Positions 11,301 through 19,297 of a DNA stretch of 64,000 bases are shown piece after piece (position 1 is the first letter of the stretch; each line of letters opens with the position of its first letter). Where the stretch lies: contig CM069455.1 in NCBI GenBank assembly GCA_035610835.1, positions 50,820,639 to 50,884,638 of the forward strand. The letters run 5' to 3'. The DNA comes from Ophiura sarsii. Taxonomy: Eukaryota; Echinodermata; Ophiuroidea; Amphilepidida; Ophiuridae. The notes beneath the pieces were generated by a model. It saw only the letters and a list, made by a program, of their open reading frames with translations, made no database searches and had not been told where the DNA came from. A program made the translations under genes and the position numbers.

Positions 11301-13664
11301 GAATGGGTAAGGCGTTTCAAAGATTAGCTACAATTCTAGCAATAACTTGTGAAACGTAAGTCACATCGTTGCTGTAATTTAATTTTAGGAATTTTAATAC
11401 CATTGAGGGAATACGGAGAAGGGAAAAATAGTTTTAGGTCTATTTGCGCTGGATATGCCCTTTCACCGAAGGCCAAAGAGCATAAAGTTCTTAAATACTA
11501 TATAGGAGGGCGGAACTAGAGGGGTCCCTGCCCCTGCTAGGCTCGCCCCTCGACCTACCACCCCCAAAAAGACAAACTCTATTATGTATTGTGCCCGCCC
11601 CTGATTACAGGCCTGCTGACCACTCATGCTCCCCCCTGAACACTGCTGAAGACCCTATAGTTACGATAATTCTTACCGTGCTATTGTTATGCCATAATAA
11701 GATTTTTGGAATTAATTGAAATGGCACAGAATCAAACATAATTGAAGCTGTAACATGCTTATTATAGTATAAAAAGGGGATTAAAAGGGCAGTGGCGTAG
11801 CTACCGGGGGCATGGGGGTGGGAATGCCGCCCCTAACAGAGGTGTTTGTGCCCCCCCCCTTGTGCCCCACCCACTCTCCGCCGGGATGTAATGCATATGC
11901 GTTATAACCATTTAAAAAGGACCATTTTCGCCTGTGTTTCGTAGATAACATGCCCTAACCCCCCCCCCCCCCCCCCCCCACACCACCCCCACCTCACATC
12001 CAAAAGATGATCCGATATTGTCCACACGAAAAGAAGTCTTAACAACCATCTAAGAAAAACCACTAGGACTGACCGAACCAGTGATCGTAATTGTCTATTT
12101 TTTTCTAATTTTAACTAAATTGAATTGGGGGAGCAATCTTTGTGTGTCCCATTGTCCCTGTAGTACCGCCACTGCGCATATTTTCCTTAAGGTCAGTGTG
12201 TAATACGCTTTACATTAGCTTAGAATACATTAAAGATTGCTACCTGATCAAGTTTTCATATAGGCCTACTATCAATTGTGTTCCTGTGTACAAGGGACCA
12301 TGGCCGGCCGTAAGCTAATAAATTCAGCAGATGGAAAAATACATTAAAGTCGGGATTTACTACGCGAACATTTCTTGACTTGGGGCCCACAACCCCCACA
12401 CCCACCCCCCTCCAATTGTCGGCAGTGCCCGTTTGCCCGATCCTTTAAAAGTCGAGGCGCTAGCCATGTGTGACGAAAGTCATGGCCGTGCGTAAAGAGA
12501 CAGTGACAGTGCGTCTGTTATGACGCGAGTACGCGACTCAGACCAGTTTTGCGCTCGTGCCGCGTTGTTTTACTGTGCGTTCTACGCCTTACAACAACGC
12601 GCTTCTTCTTTTCCAACATTGTTGACCCCAAAATATCGGCCTTTTTATGGAACTATCTCAAAATATAAGCTGGTGACCCTATTTTTTTAATTTAATTAAT
12701 CTATAGTGCCTATTAATGCGCAACTTTTATTAAAATTACAAAAAAATTGGCGGAGCGGTTTTCTTTTTAAATACAGAAATCTTCGACCTAAAAATTCTAT
12801 TTTCATAGGATTGTGTACTAAATAGTAGTCGAAATGGCTAAAAACACGTGTTTTGAAATGGCTGTAGATCAAAAAGTAAGCTGGTGACCCCAATTTTTTA
12901 TTCGAGATTCGTTCTTATAATCGTTCAAACTTTGTTCACAGTGAATATAAAAAAAATTGGCGGAGGAATTTTACCGTGGTGCAGTACCCTTAAACACTGC
13001 TTAACGCTACAAACACGTCTTTTAAACAAAATTAGTTAAAGTATCCTTCCTTTTTTAGTATTTATTATTAATTGGTTTTCTTGCGTTTTGTTCTTCTGAT
13101 GACAGCTGCTTCCTGGAAATTGGGAACACGTTTTATTTTGCCCAGTTACTCATCCTGGGACTCGTCATCTCTTACAACATGGTGATCTTTGTGTTAGTAA
13201 TGCATCGTCTGGTATTTGGCAGAGCAGCTAGCAGTAGGAGCCGTGATGCAGATCAGAGAGCGGAGATTATTAAGCGTGTCCAGAATGCAGTCTCCATTAC
13301 TGCTCTACTTGGATTAACCTGGGTGTTTGGGTTGTTATCTCTTATCCATGAGCGATCCAGTCTTATCTTCCAAGTGTTATTCTGCCTCTTCAATTCCATG
13401 CAAGGATTCCTGGTTTTCTTTATGTTCTGTGTTCGTCAGAAGAACGTTGTGCAAGTTTGGAAAGGGTGGTGTTCATTCGTGAATAGAAGAGGTACGTTGA
13501 CAGCATCTGCACCTTCAACGCTTGACCGACCAGTGAGGAGACAACCTCGAGCAAACGTCGCGGATAACGGACGGAATGACATCAATTTAGGCTATATCGC
13601 CGACCATGAAGATGCGCCGACAAACACACAATCTAATGACGATGTGTTTGTTGATAACAACTAA
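2309..13664 (+). CDS. Adhesion G-protein-coupled receptor (GAIN-GPS-7TM), split gene
   Basis: A cell-surface receptor assembled from 2309-2395 (uncertain), 3588-3734, 4587-4958, 5513-5724, 6169-6369, 7563-7669, 9154-9416, 9956-10022 and 13106-13664. From 3588 on, each junction has an AG acceptor, a GT donor and compatible phase. Order: GAIN-domain exons; GPS with C-x2-W, W, GC and C-x-CNHLTSF; TM1; TM2-TM3; TM4; TM5-TM7; a tail of about 75 residues ending in TAA. By family knowledge the GPS is self-cleaved between L and T of HLT, leaving a TSFAVVV-type tethered agonist. Cysteines for the TM3-ECL2 bridge are present (WGC and HCFLEIG). The 7TM resembles the ADGRG-like group. Total about 671 codons, short for the family, with no adhesion module upstream of GAIN in view. 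One lesion near 4690 shifts frame, so it is either a pseudogene in progress or a sequence error. The introns carry mobile elements, but no 7TM exon is disrupted. Confidence 0.87.
2677..2749 (+). tRNA. tRNA-Thr(AGT)-like sequence in receptor intron
   Basis: 73 bases fold as a cloverleaf. The acceptor arms TGACTCA and TGGTCA largely pair; the D stem is GCTC/GAGC; the anticodon loop CTAGTAT gives anticodon AGT; the T arm is CCAGG-TTCAAAC-CCTAG with one mismatch. Several mismatches in the anticodon stem suggest a decayed gene or a tRNA-derived SINE head rather than a functional tRNA. Confidence 0.45.
2934..3331. repeat. Palindromic GTATCG array bounded by inverted repeats
   Basis: About ten copies of a short inverted motif close to CCAGTATCGNNCGATACTGG, spaced roughly 30-50 bp, sit between GGAAAAGTGTACTTT (2934 and again 2958) and its complement at 3317-3331. 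The whole block looks like a foldback element. A related array is at 21,566-21,905. Confidence 0.7.
3475..3570 (+). mobile_element. Partial TTAA-type MITE (CACTTTCCACGCG family)
   Basis: TTAA at 3471-3474 is followed by CACTTTCCACGCGACAGG and a GTCTGCAGACGACATTCC segment. The same sequence appears inverted at the right end of the complete element at 34,078-34,298. No second end is visible before the receptor exon at 3588. Confidence 0.55.
3588..3734 (+). CDS. Receptor exon: GAIN subdomain A
   Basis: Acceptor tctttag|ATA and donor AGT|gtaaga, both phase 0, 49 codons. It encodes VVDVLANLTQVINEATVID and then SIAVILDDVADLELPDES, an amphipathic helical pattern typical of GAIN subdomain A. NLT is a potential N-glycosylation site. 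A partial TTAA-type MITE end (3475 on) lies about 110 bp upstream. Confidence 0.75.
4103..4123 (+). repeat. Poly-G tract in receptor intron
   Basis: A run of 21 G. The intron 3735-4586 is otherwise unremarkable. Confidence 0.9.
4587..4958 (+). CDS. Receptor exon: GAIN helices and first beta strands, frame broken near 4690
   Basis: Acceptor aaacag|CTA (phase 0), donor ACAG|gtattg (phase 1). The first part reads VVAIVDDVLTKYDEDRNED and DDDGFKE in frame 0. From about 4690 the homologous reading is frame 2: ALESQISSLQ, then NVVIRAVKIP, typical of the GAIN turn from helices to the beta sandwich. The exon is therefore one base short, or two too long. The next exon joins correctly in the second frame (SST-G-NSSAVV). 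A 20-base stretch 4701-4720 happens to begin GT and end AG, and removing it would restore frame, but that is too short for an animal intron and would delete conserved residues. Confidence 0.72.
5513..5724 (+). CDS. Receptor exon: GAIN beta-sandwich
   Basis: Acceptor gacag|GT and donor CTG|gtaagg. The first two bases complete a split glycine codon. It encodes NSSAVVLVSFFVYQNNKLFP, then a segment with VASRIITANVEG, the GAIN subdomain-B pattern (strand, FVxYxNxxLFP, VxSxIIxAxVxG). NSS is a potential glycosylation site. The exon is phase 0 at its end, matching the GPS exon. The following intron (5725-6168) is AT-rich with nothing else seen. Confidence 0.82.
6169..6369 (+). CDS. Receptor exon: GPS autoproteolysis motif
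   Basis: Acceptor tgtag|GAA and donor GTG|gtaaga, 67 codons, phase 0 at both ends. It contains QCVFWN, GDWSNDGCQ and VCQCNHLTSFAVVV, with all four GPS cysteines, both tryptophans and an HL-T cleavage site. The catalytic residues expected for autoproteolysis are therefore intact, and the tethered peptide would begin TSFAVVV. Confidence 0.92.
7154..7210 (+). repeat. G-rich minisatellite
   Basis: A G run followed by three copies of GGTGGGGGTCTGGG, with G-quadruplex potential. It follows a short tRNA-B-box-like string (GGTTCAAATCC at 7144). The surrounding intron 6370-7562 otherwise shows nothing clear. Confidence 0.8.
7563..7669 (+). CDS. Receptor exon: TM1
   Basis: Pyrimidine-rich tract and acceptor ttttag|GAT, donor ACAG|gtaagg, 35 codons plus 2 bases. 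It encodes ALELDYISKIGCGISITC followed by LLVMLVTYLSNR, the canonical adhesion-GPCR TM1 (Y-x-x-x-GCG-x-S and LxTYL). It ends phase 2, and the next exon supplies the third base of an arginine codon. Confidence 0.9.
7739..8830. mobile_element. Tc1/mariner-type non-autonomous element with long TIRs, in receptor intron
   Basis: The ends are CAGGCTGTCCCAAAATGATT at 7739 and its exact complement ending at 8830, flanked by TA at 7737-7738 and 8831-8832. Similarity between the arms continues for about 260 bp (the two arms share, inverted, the segments around AAGGTGAAATCACCATG and TTTCTTTCAAACAAGCT). A second nested inverted pair is centred near 8280 (TAAGCCACTG). TA duplication and a CAGG start fit Tc1/mariner. 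No transposase ORF is visible in 1,092 bp. Confidence 0.85.
9154..9416 (+). CDS. Receptor exon: TM2, ECL1 and TM3
   Basis: Acceptor tttcag|A and donor G|gtgagt. It reads QLRERRPQKIMIHFCFSLL (ICL1-TM2), then GCATVSVLIHYFTLTSISWM and GVEATNMYILFVKVIG. The GC at the top of TM3 and the WMxVExxxMYxLFVKV string are hallmarks of this receptor family. No stop or frame break is present. Confidence 0.92.
9956..10022 (+). CDS. Receptor exon: TM4
   Basis: Acceptor ttcag|GT and donor CA|gtgagt, 67 bases. It encodes GIPAVIVITALSVDRTQYVN; with the end of the previous exon it gives AWGIPAVIVI, the canonical TM4 start. It ends phase 2 and joins the last exon to complete a histidine codon in ECL2. The following intron (10023-13105) contains the TTAA-flanked element. 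Confidence 0.88.
10617..12989. mobile_element. TTAA-associated TIR element (GGGTACTGCACCACGG family), copy 1
   Basis: Begins GGGTACTGCACCACGG and ends CCGTGGTGCAGTACCC followed by TTAA (12990-12993). Both ends match, in inverted order, the smaller copy at 53,683-54,568, including a GCTGGCACTGTGCCAGC palindrome near one end and a GTGAACAAAGTTTGAA segment near the other. The left flank is TTTG rather than TTAA. The internal region also shows a diverged tandem duplication (AAGCTGGTGACCC at 12,668 and 12,879). No transposase coding is recognisable. It occupies most of the intron before the last receptor exon. Confidence 0.75.
11790..12174. mobile_element. hAT-like fragment with CAGTGGCGTAGC terminus, nested
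   Basis: Starts CAGTGGCGTAGCTACCGG and ends GTACCGCCACTG, the partial inverted match expected for hAT-type ends. G- and C-rich tracts lie inside (C run about 11,959). No clear 8-bp target duplication is found, so this is tentative. Confidence 0.4.
13106..13664 (+). CDS. Receptor last exon: ECL2, TM5-TM7 and cytoplasmic tail
   Basis: Acceptor gacag|C. The exon encodes HCFLEIGNTFYFAQLLILGL (ECL2 cysteine and TM5), NAVSITALLGLTWVFGLLSL (TM6) and QVLFCLFNSMQGFLVFFMFC (TM7). About 75 polar residues follow, ending DDVFVDNN and TAA at 13662-13664. The tail is acidic and Asn/Asp-rich at its end, with no motif I recognise. The stop codon doubles as the left target duplication of a MITE. Confidence 0.93.
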
Positions 13665-14161
13665 GGGAGCAGTTCCATTTATACGCGATAAATTTATCGC
13701 GACTGTATCGGGGCCTGATATGTTTTGGACCCGATGTTTTTCAATTTGATTCGCGATAAAATAGTCATCAGGCCCCGATAAAATAGACATCGGGGCCCGA
13801 TACGAGGCCTCTGCCATACCATGGGGTATGTTTAGCAAATAGAGCGGGACATTGTTTAGCAAATACACGAGGACAATACAATTTACGTTAAACATCCATA
13901 ATCAATAACATTATCTCTAAAAACATGAAATGCTGAATTTGTACCTTACAACTAGAATAAATAACCCGAAGCTCTATTTACATACCGACCACTTATCTTT
14001 CGTTATATTTAAACAAGCGGTAACGTAATACGCTACTCGATAAATAATCCTTTGCTACTCGCAACTGTTCGCGATAAAAATCTCATCGGGGCCTGATAAA
14101 AAACTCATCGGGGCCCGGAACATTCTCGCAATTTTTATCGCGTACAAATGGAACTGTTCCC
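13665..14161. mobile_element. MITE inserted at the receptor stop codon, TAA target duplication (PIF/Harbinger-like)
   Basis: Left end GGGAGCAGTTCCATTTATAC and right end GTACAAATGGAACTGTTCCC are inverted repeats that continue into GCGATAAA. The element is flanked by TAA at 13662-13664 and 14162-14164. Subterminal repeats of ATCGGGGCCYGATA occur in both orientations near each end. A 3-bp TAA duplication and a GGG start fit PIF/Harbinger MITEs. The left TAA is the stop codon of the receptor gene, so the insertion left the protein unchanged but replaced the 3' UTR start. Confidence 0.88.
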
Positions 14162-14309
14162 TAATGAAAAACAGTGAATATTTTGATCCTGGACTCGACA
14201 GAGTCCAACTTTGTTTCCACAATGTCATTTTTGATTACTTCTAATTGTAAAACAGTTCAAAAAAGACGAAAACTCTAGTGCAAGCAATTGTAATTGGCAC
14301 AGAGAGACT

Positions 14310-14745
14310 GTGAAGACATGTCGGGTTGGTTTGGTGTGGGTTGTGTAGGGGTTGGATGGTGGTTAGGGTGGGGGTTTGGTAGTGGTTGGGTTGGGTGATG
14401 TTTGGGGGGAGGGGTAGGTGGGATAGTCAGTGGCAAGCAGAATTTAATAGCGAGTCGCACTACTGATATTTGACCATTATTACAAGCTCATCGCTGTTAA
14501 GTCGCGGGCGTTGATTGAGTTAAATGTCGAGTTGGTTGGGGGTCTGGTGGTGGTGGGGTGGGGGTGGTTGGGTGGGTGGGTGGGTGGGTTAGGTGGGGGT
14601 GGTGTTGGGGTGGGGGTAGGTGTGATATTCAGTTGCAAGCAGAATTTAATAGCGAGTAGGCCTACTGGTGTTTAACCATTATTTTTTATTACAAGCTCAT
14701 CGCAGTTAAGTCGCGGGCGCTGATTGCGTTAAATGTTTCGCGTAA
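14310..14745 (+). repeat. Two-unit tandem duplication with G-rich minisatellite
   Basis: Each unit has a GGT/GGGT-rich stretch (14,315-14,425 and 14,530-14,625) followed by about 110 bp of unique sequence containing AAGCAGAATTTAATAGCGAG and AGTCGCGGGCG. The two unique parts (14,425-14,535 and 14,628-14,745) are clearly homologous. Neighbouring 14,165-14,309 and 14,746-15,205 show nothing else apart from a TTTTA run near 14,870. Confidence 0.8.
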
Positions 14746-15357
14746 TTAAATGCTCTGATGCTCTTACATTGATTTTGCTGGTTAGCACGGGCATCTAAAT
14801 TCACTGATGAAGACACGTCATGTGGAATATGGGCCTAATACAAAAGTGTAAGTCTACGCGAAACCTTTTTTTTATTTTATTTTATTTTATTTTAAAGTCC
14901 GTTCCGGAGAAATCCGTCTGATAACAGAACACTTTTAAAAAAAAAGTTGGTTTGGTTAAGAGAGTAGAACAATTTAAAGTGAAATAAATTGAAGAAAAAA
15001 AGACATTTTGAAATAAAATTTTGTATTTTAGTTTATTTTCGTAGGGGGTGTTCTGTCAGTGTTGTGGTATGATCAACTTGCACAAAAACCGTGTGATTTT
15101 AAAAAAAAATTCAAGTTCTGATTCACAACCCTCCCCTCGCTTAACAATAGGCCTAACTTAAAATGAAATTGCCTTTAAGCCGACCCTTGCATCGGTCCGG
15201 CACCGGTGACGATCGCCCTACACCCCCCCTTTCCCGCTAACATTGCCTCTAAGTCTGATGTGCGTATGTACTGTCCGCCGCCAATTTATTACCCATACCT
15301 GATACCTAGTAAACATTATTTCCTCTACGGCCAGAGATGCGCATCCGTTCACCGCCA

Positions 15358-15440
15358 GTGCCCCCCTCCCCCCTCCCCCGCCTCCGACCCCCCGCCTCCG
15401 ACCCCCGCCTCCGACCCCCCCCGCCTCCGACCCCCCTATA
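15358..15440 (+). repeat. C-rich minisatellite
   Basis: Repeats of CCCCCGCCTCCGA type in a pyrimidine-rich block. Long ORFs on both strands here are products of this composition. Confidence 0.8.
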
Positions 15441-15547
15441 ACACGCCACATCAGATTTCCACCGCACACCGTCGACATTACCTATATATAACTTAAGCAA
15501 CGTTCATCAGGATACGTCAAAACACCGCCAAATCCCTCCCTTCCTAG

Positions 15548-15657
15548 GCAATGTCTTGCTAGACGTCCCGTAACTGATGTGCACATGCTCATATCAATTA
15601 AAATGTGTTGTCGTAGTACACGATTTATTCCGTACGGGACGTCTAGCAAGATATAGC
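15548..15657. mobile_element. 110-bp MITE with 10-bp target duplication
   Basis: Terminal inverted repeats of about 25 bp end in an identical 18-bp core, CTTGCTAGACGTCCCGTA at 15,555-15,572 and its complement at 15,633-15,650. The element is flanked by the direct repeat CCCTTCCTAG at 15,538-15,547 and 15,658-15,667. The 9-10-bp duplication would suit a Mutator-like origin. The superfamily is inference. Confidence 0.75.
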
Positions 15658-15987
15658 CCCTTCCTAGTTGGCTGGCGCGGCATCGATTGTGAAGGTCTTT
15701 CTAATTGACAAACACAAAAATTCAGATTTTTTGTTTAAATATAGAAAATACCATTGTTCAGGAGATAATGAGTTTTCAAGATGTGTAGCATTGCTTATAT
15801 AACATCATGCCGCGGGGCGAAGATTTTGTAAGTGATTTTTTCCTTATTTTTTTACAATTTTTACGATACCATAATCATAGATTACTCGAATGTGAATTAA
15901 AAGTACACTTTATTTTGTCCAACATGAAACTATCTCTTGTTGAAATATGTTGACAACTTAAAAAAAATAGGCAACAGGGTGAACTAG

Positions 15988-16422
15988 TCATGCTAATGGT
16001 ACTAAAACACTGAATAATTTTGTTTGTATGCTACAAAAGGTATTGTATAATATATATAAATCGGCTAATACATAATAATAATAACAGTGCTTATATAACA
16101 AAGATATAACATGTAAACAATACAATGTACCACAGTCATCATACTGAAGCGAATGAAAAGAATGAGAAAGCATGTACAGAAAATCAGTTACTACATAAAT
16201 GAGTGTTATTCCCCGGGTTATTCCATAGTGTTGGGCCAGCACAGCAAAGGAGCCAGCTCCAATGCAATAGCTGACAGGCACAACACAACGGGTTATGTCT
16301 GTGGCAGATTGTAGACCTTGTCTAGATGGAATGTAGATTGAAACACACTCAGATTTGTATATGGGGGGGGGGGGGGGGGGGGGGGGGGGGGGCTGAACCG
16401 GGAATGGATTTATAGACATCAA
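15988..16422 (-). other. Unassigned minus-strand open frame ending in a proline run
   Basis: A 144-codon frame whose N-terminal proline run is only the complement of the poly-G at about 16,363-16,391. The middle part (TRCVVPVSYCIGAGSFAVLA) is not low-complexity, but I recognise no family. It becomes Tyr/Leu-rich AT sequence at its end. Probably not a real gene. Confidence 0.15.
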
Positions 16423-17012
16423 GAAGTGTTTTGAACTTGATTCGTTTATGATAATAAAACATAACGACGATTGTAATAGGGAACACTAGTATTCCCTAGG
16501 GGGGGGGGGGGGGGGGGGGGGGGGCTGGGGTACCGCGCCATTTTGCAATATTTTGCGAAATCGATCGTGGTTATCACGTGATACGTATCGTGGAAAAATA
16601 ATGTACACTGTTTTAACGAAATGCACTGTGGGATTGTGTTACCAGCCTAAAATTATAGAGGTCGCAAACTTGCTTATATTGAGCCTAGCTATAACAAGCT
16701 AAAAGTGACATCTCTAAATGTATTACCAAAGTGTGAAATTGTTGGACACACTGGTAAAATGGTTTTACAACAAGTTTTGCTATCATATTATCAAACTGAA
16801 CTCAAGTTAAATCACTCTATATCGAGCAATAATATAATTGTTTACGCATTTTAATTGTTTAGACAAAGTTAAATAAATCAAGGATACATTTATGATAGAT
16901 AAATAAATAAAAAGAAAACTATAAACGCATGGGCGGCATTTATAATTGATAAAAATTGACATAACAATGATGTTACATTAATATACCATCAAGTTTAAAA
17001 AATAGAAAAAAT

Positions 17013-17075
17013 AATGGGAAAATTCGAACCCGTGATTTCCGATTGCCAACGACATGGCCAACCTACGCACGCCAC
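17013..17075 (-). tRNA. Decayed tRNA-like sequence
   Basis: On the minus strand a B-box (ACGGGTTCGAAT) follows an A-box-like GCGTAGGTTGGCC, and a T6 run ends it. The anticodon and T stems do not pair well, so this is a relic or SINE head. Confidence 0.3.
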
Positions 17076-17361
17076 AGAGATTTACGACTGTAATTGTGAT
17101 AGTTTTATTATTTAACCATGTCCATTTATTTATAACGAACGGATTTTTATTGTGCCATTTTTGCCAAATGTGTGTGTTTGCTCTCGCACAAAATGTGTTT
17201 GTAATTTGATTATAATTCTTATTTTTAAAAGAACGGTAATTTTTTTTGACATTTTCGAGAGAAAAAATGGCGTAACCCTGATACGGTAAACGCCAGCAGT
17301 GTGGTGTCCGCGTGGGCAAGCATACAGATGATGCTAAGCAAATCCAGCATATAAAACAAAA

Positions 17362-17437
17362 AGTGCTCCTAATGGGACTCGAACCCACAACCTCTCGCTC
17401 CTCAAGCGACTATCTTTCCACTACACTAACCGTGCTA
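17362..17437 (-). tRNA. tRNA-Leu(GAG)-like sequence, probably a pseudogene
   Basis: The minus strand reads GCACGGTTAGTGTAGTGG (A-box side), an anticodon arm GTCGC-TTGAGGA-GCGAG with anticodon GAG, and a T arm GTGGG-TTCGAGT-CCCAT. A T5 run follows. The acceptor arms pair poorly and there is no long variable arm as expected for a true tRNA-Leu. Confidence 0.35.
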
Positions 17438-17473
17438 ATTGAAAAAATGTAACGCAAATAATTTATTTATATC

Positions 17474-19297
17474 ATGGGTCATGGGTTAATGCACTGTGTT
17501 AAATTCTACAATCCCGGCCGCCACTCTGTTCAAAGGCACAAAAAAGTTGACTTGTTTTATGCTTTTTTTGCAATCCTGAGGTGTGCAGTTCGATTTTCTT
17601 TCTCGAATTGTTTAGAAAACCATCCATTTAGAACATCTGAAACCATTCGGAAAACCTTCAACATTGATTCTACATGTACCTCATCAAATTCATCCTGCTT
17701 GATACCTAAATTAACTGCATTTGCACCCACCAATGATGAAGAGATCAAAAAAGTCATCATGAAATCACCATCTAAATCATGTGAACTTGATCCTCTGCCA
17801 ACATCATTGATGAAAGACAATATTGATATTTTTGTACCATATATAACTAGCATTGTTAATAAATCGCTGATAACAGGTACTTTCTCTCAAAGTCAGAAAA
17901 TTGCATATGTTCGTCCTCTCATCAAGCAGCCTAGTTTGGATAAGGACATCTTAAAAAACTACAGACCGATTTCAAACTTAAAATTTCTCGGAAAGACGAT
18001 TGAAAGGATTGTGTCAAAAAGAATATCTGATCATATTAATACCAATTCCTTATCGGATCCATATCAATCTGCATATAAACAATATCATGGAACAGAAACC
18101 GCTCTTCTCCGAGTAAATAATGACATTCTCACTGCTCTCAACAATGGACAAATTACAGGCTTAATTCTCCTGGATCTAAGTGCTGCATTTGACACTGTTG
18201 ACCATAAAGTTCTCATCTCTCGTCTTCATGATTATCTTGGCATTCAGGATCTTGCTTTGGATTGGTGCAAATCCTACCTTTCCAACAGACCCCAATATGT
18301 TCGCATTGGTACTGCTACTTCTCATCCCACTGTGCTTGATTATTCTGTTCCACAAGGATCTGTGCTTGGACCGCAATGGTTCACTGTATACACTTACCCT
18401 GTCCGTGACATCATTCTTCGCCACAAATTAACCTATCATGTTTATGCTGATGACACACAGCTTTATTTGTCATTTGATTCATCTCAACAAAATGCTGACT
18501 CTGCCATAGCTACCCTTGAACTATGCATCGATGAAATTCGTAAATGGATGAAATCAAACTTCTTAAAGCTAAACGACGAAAAAACTGAATTTCTACTGTT
18601 TGGATCCCACCACCAATTGTCTAAGATAAACATTGAACACGTGCATATCGGCGACTCCAAAATTGCCTCAGTTGCCAAAGCTCGGAATCTGGGTGCAATT
18701 TTCGACTCTTCCATGACTATGAAACCACACATCTCCAATGTCATTCGTTGCTCAGCATTTCAACTACGTAATATCAGCAGAATCCGCAAATATCTTAGTC
18801 GTGATGCTACAGAACAATTAATTCATTCGTTTATAACCTCTCGTCTTGATAACAACAATGCTCTTCTTTATGGATTACCAGCTAATGAACTCTATCGTCT
18901 TCAGAAAATTCAAAACACTGCAGCTCGCATTCTCACATTCTCTAAAAGATCTTACCATATTACGCCAATTTTAAAGGGACTCCATTGGCTCCCTGTAGCT
19001 CAGAGAATTGTTTTCAAAATATTGCTTATTGTATATAAATGTATCAATAATGTTGCCCCATCATATTTATCTGAATTGTTATCAAACTATGTGCCAACTC
19101 GCACTCTTCGTTCTGGACAAATGCAACTTCTTCAAGAAACTATATCTAAGCGCTCTTGGGGAGACAGATCTTTTGCTATTGCAGCTCCTCGTCTCTGGAA
19201 TGAACTTCCTATCCATATTAAAACTGCAAAAACTGTTACAATCTTCAAAAAACTGTTGAAAACACATCTGATGTCTGAGACATTTTGTAATAATTAA
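17474..19297 (+). CDS. CR1/L2-like LINE reverse transcriptase, 5'-truncated but with intact RT domain
   Basis: A 607-codon open frame. Recognisable LINE homology begins around residue 75-90 (PTNDEEIKKVIMKSPSKSCE). The RT domain follows: KNYRPISNLKFLGK, motif A LDLSAAFDTVDH, motif B VPQGSVLGP and the catalytic YADDTQLYLSF. After it come the C-terminal LHWLPVAQRIVFKILL and PRLWNELP motifs of CR1/L2-like proteins. The N-terminal endonuclease domain (several hundred residues) is absent, so the copy is 5'-truncated and the ATG at 17,474 is not the original start. The absence of stops in the RT suggests a recent insertion. The 3' UTR ends in an ATT microsatellite at about 19,390-19,412, typical of this clade. 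Confidence 0.9.
   Translation: MGHGLMHCVKFYNPGRHSVQRHKKVDLFYAFFAILRCAVRFSFSNCLENHPFRTSETIRKTFNIDSTCTSSNSSCLIPKLTAFAPTNDEEIKKVIMKSPSKSCELDPLPTSLMKDNIDIFVPYITSIVNKSLITGTFSQSQKIAYVRPLIKQPSLDKDILKNYRPISNLKFLGKTIERIVSKRISDHINTNSLSDPYQSAYKQYHGTETALLRVNNDILTALNNGQITGLILLDLSAAFDTVDHKVLISRLHDYLGIQDLALDWCKSYLSNRPQYVRIGTATSHPTVLDYSVPQGSVLGPQWFTVYTYPVRDIILRHKLTYHVYADDTQLYLSFDSSQQNADSAIATLELCIDEIRKWMKSNFLKLNDEKTEFLLFGSHHQLSKINIEHVHIGDSKIASVAKARNLGAIFDSSMTMKPHISNVIRCSAFQLRNISRIRKYLSRDATEQLIHSFITSRLDNNNALLYGLPANELYRLQKIQNTAARILTFSKRSYHITPILKGLHWLPVAQRIVFKILLIVYKCINNVAPSYLSELLSNYVPTRTLRSGQMQLLQETISKRSWGDRSFAIAAPRLWNELPIHIKTAKTVTIFKKLLKTHLMSETFCNN

Noticed and set aside
15218..15500. Overlapping ORFs on both strands in the C-rich block
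   Set aside because: Produced by low-complexity C/G repeats; translations are Gly/Arg or Pro-rich with no domain.
16363..16422. Polyproline N-terminus of a minus-strand protein
   Set aside because: It is only the translation of a poly-G tract; no start or splice support.
18180..18431. Plus- and minus-strand frames inside the LINE RT (18,180-18,744)
   Set aside because: They are shadows of the 607-codon RT frame, which has all family motifs.
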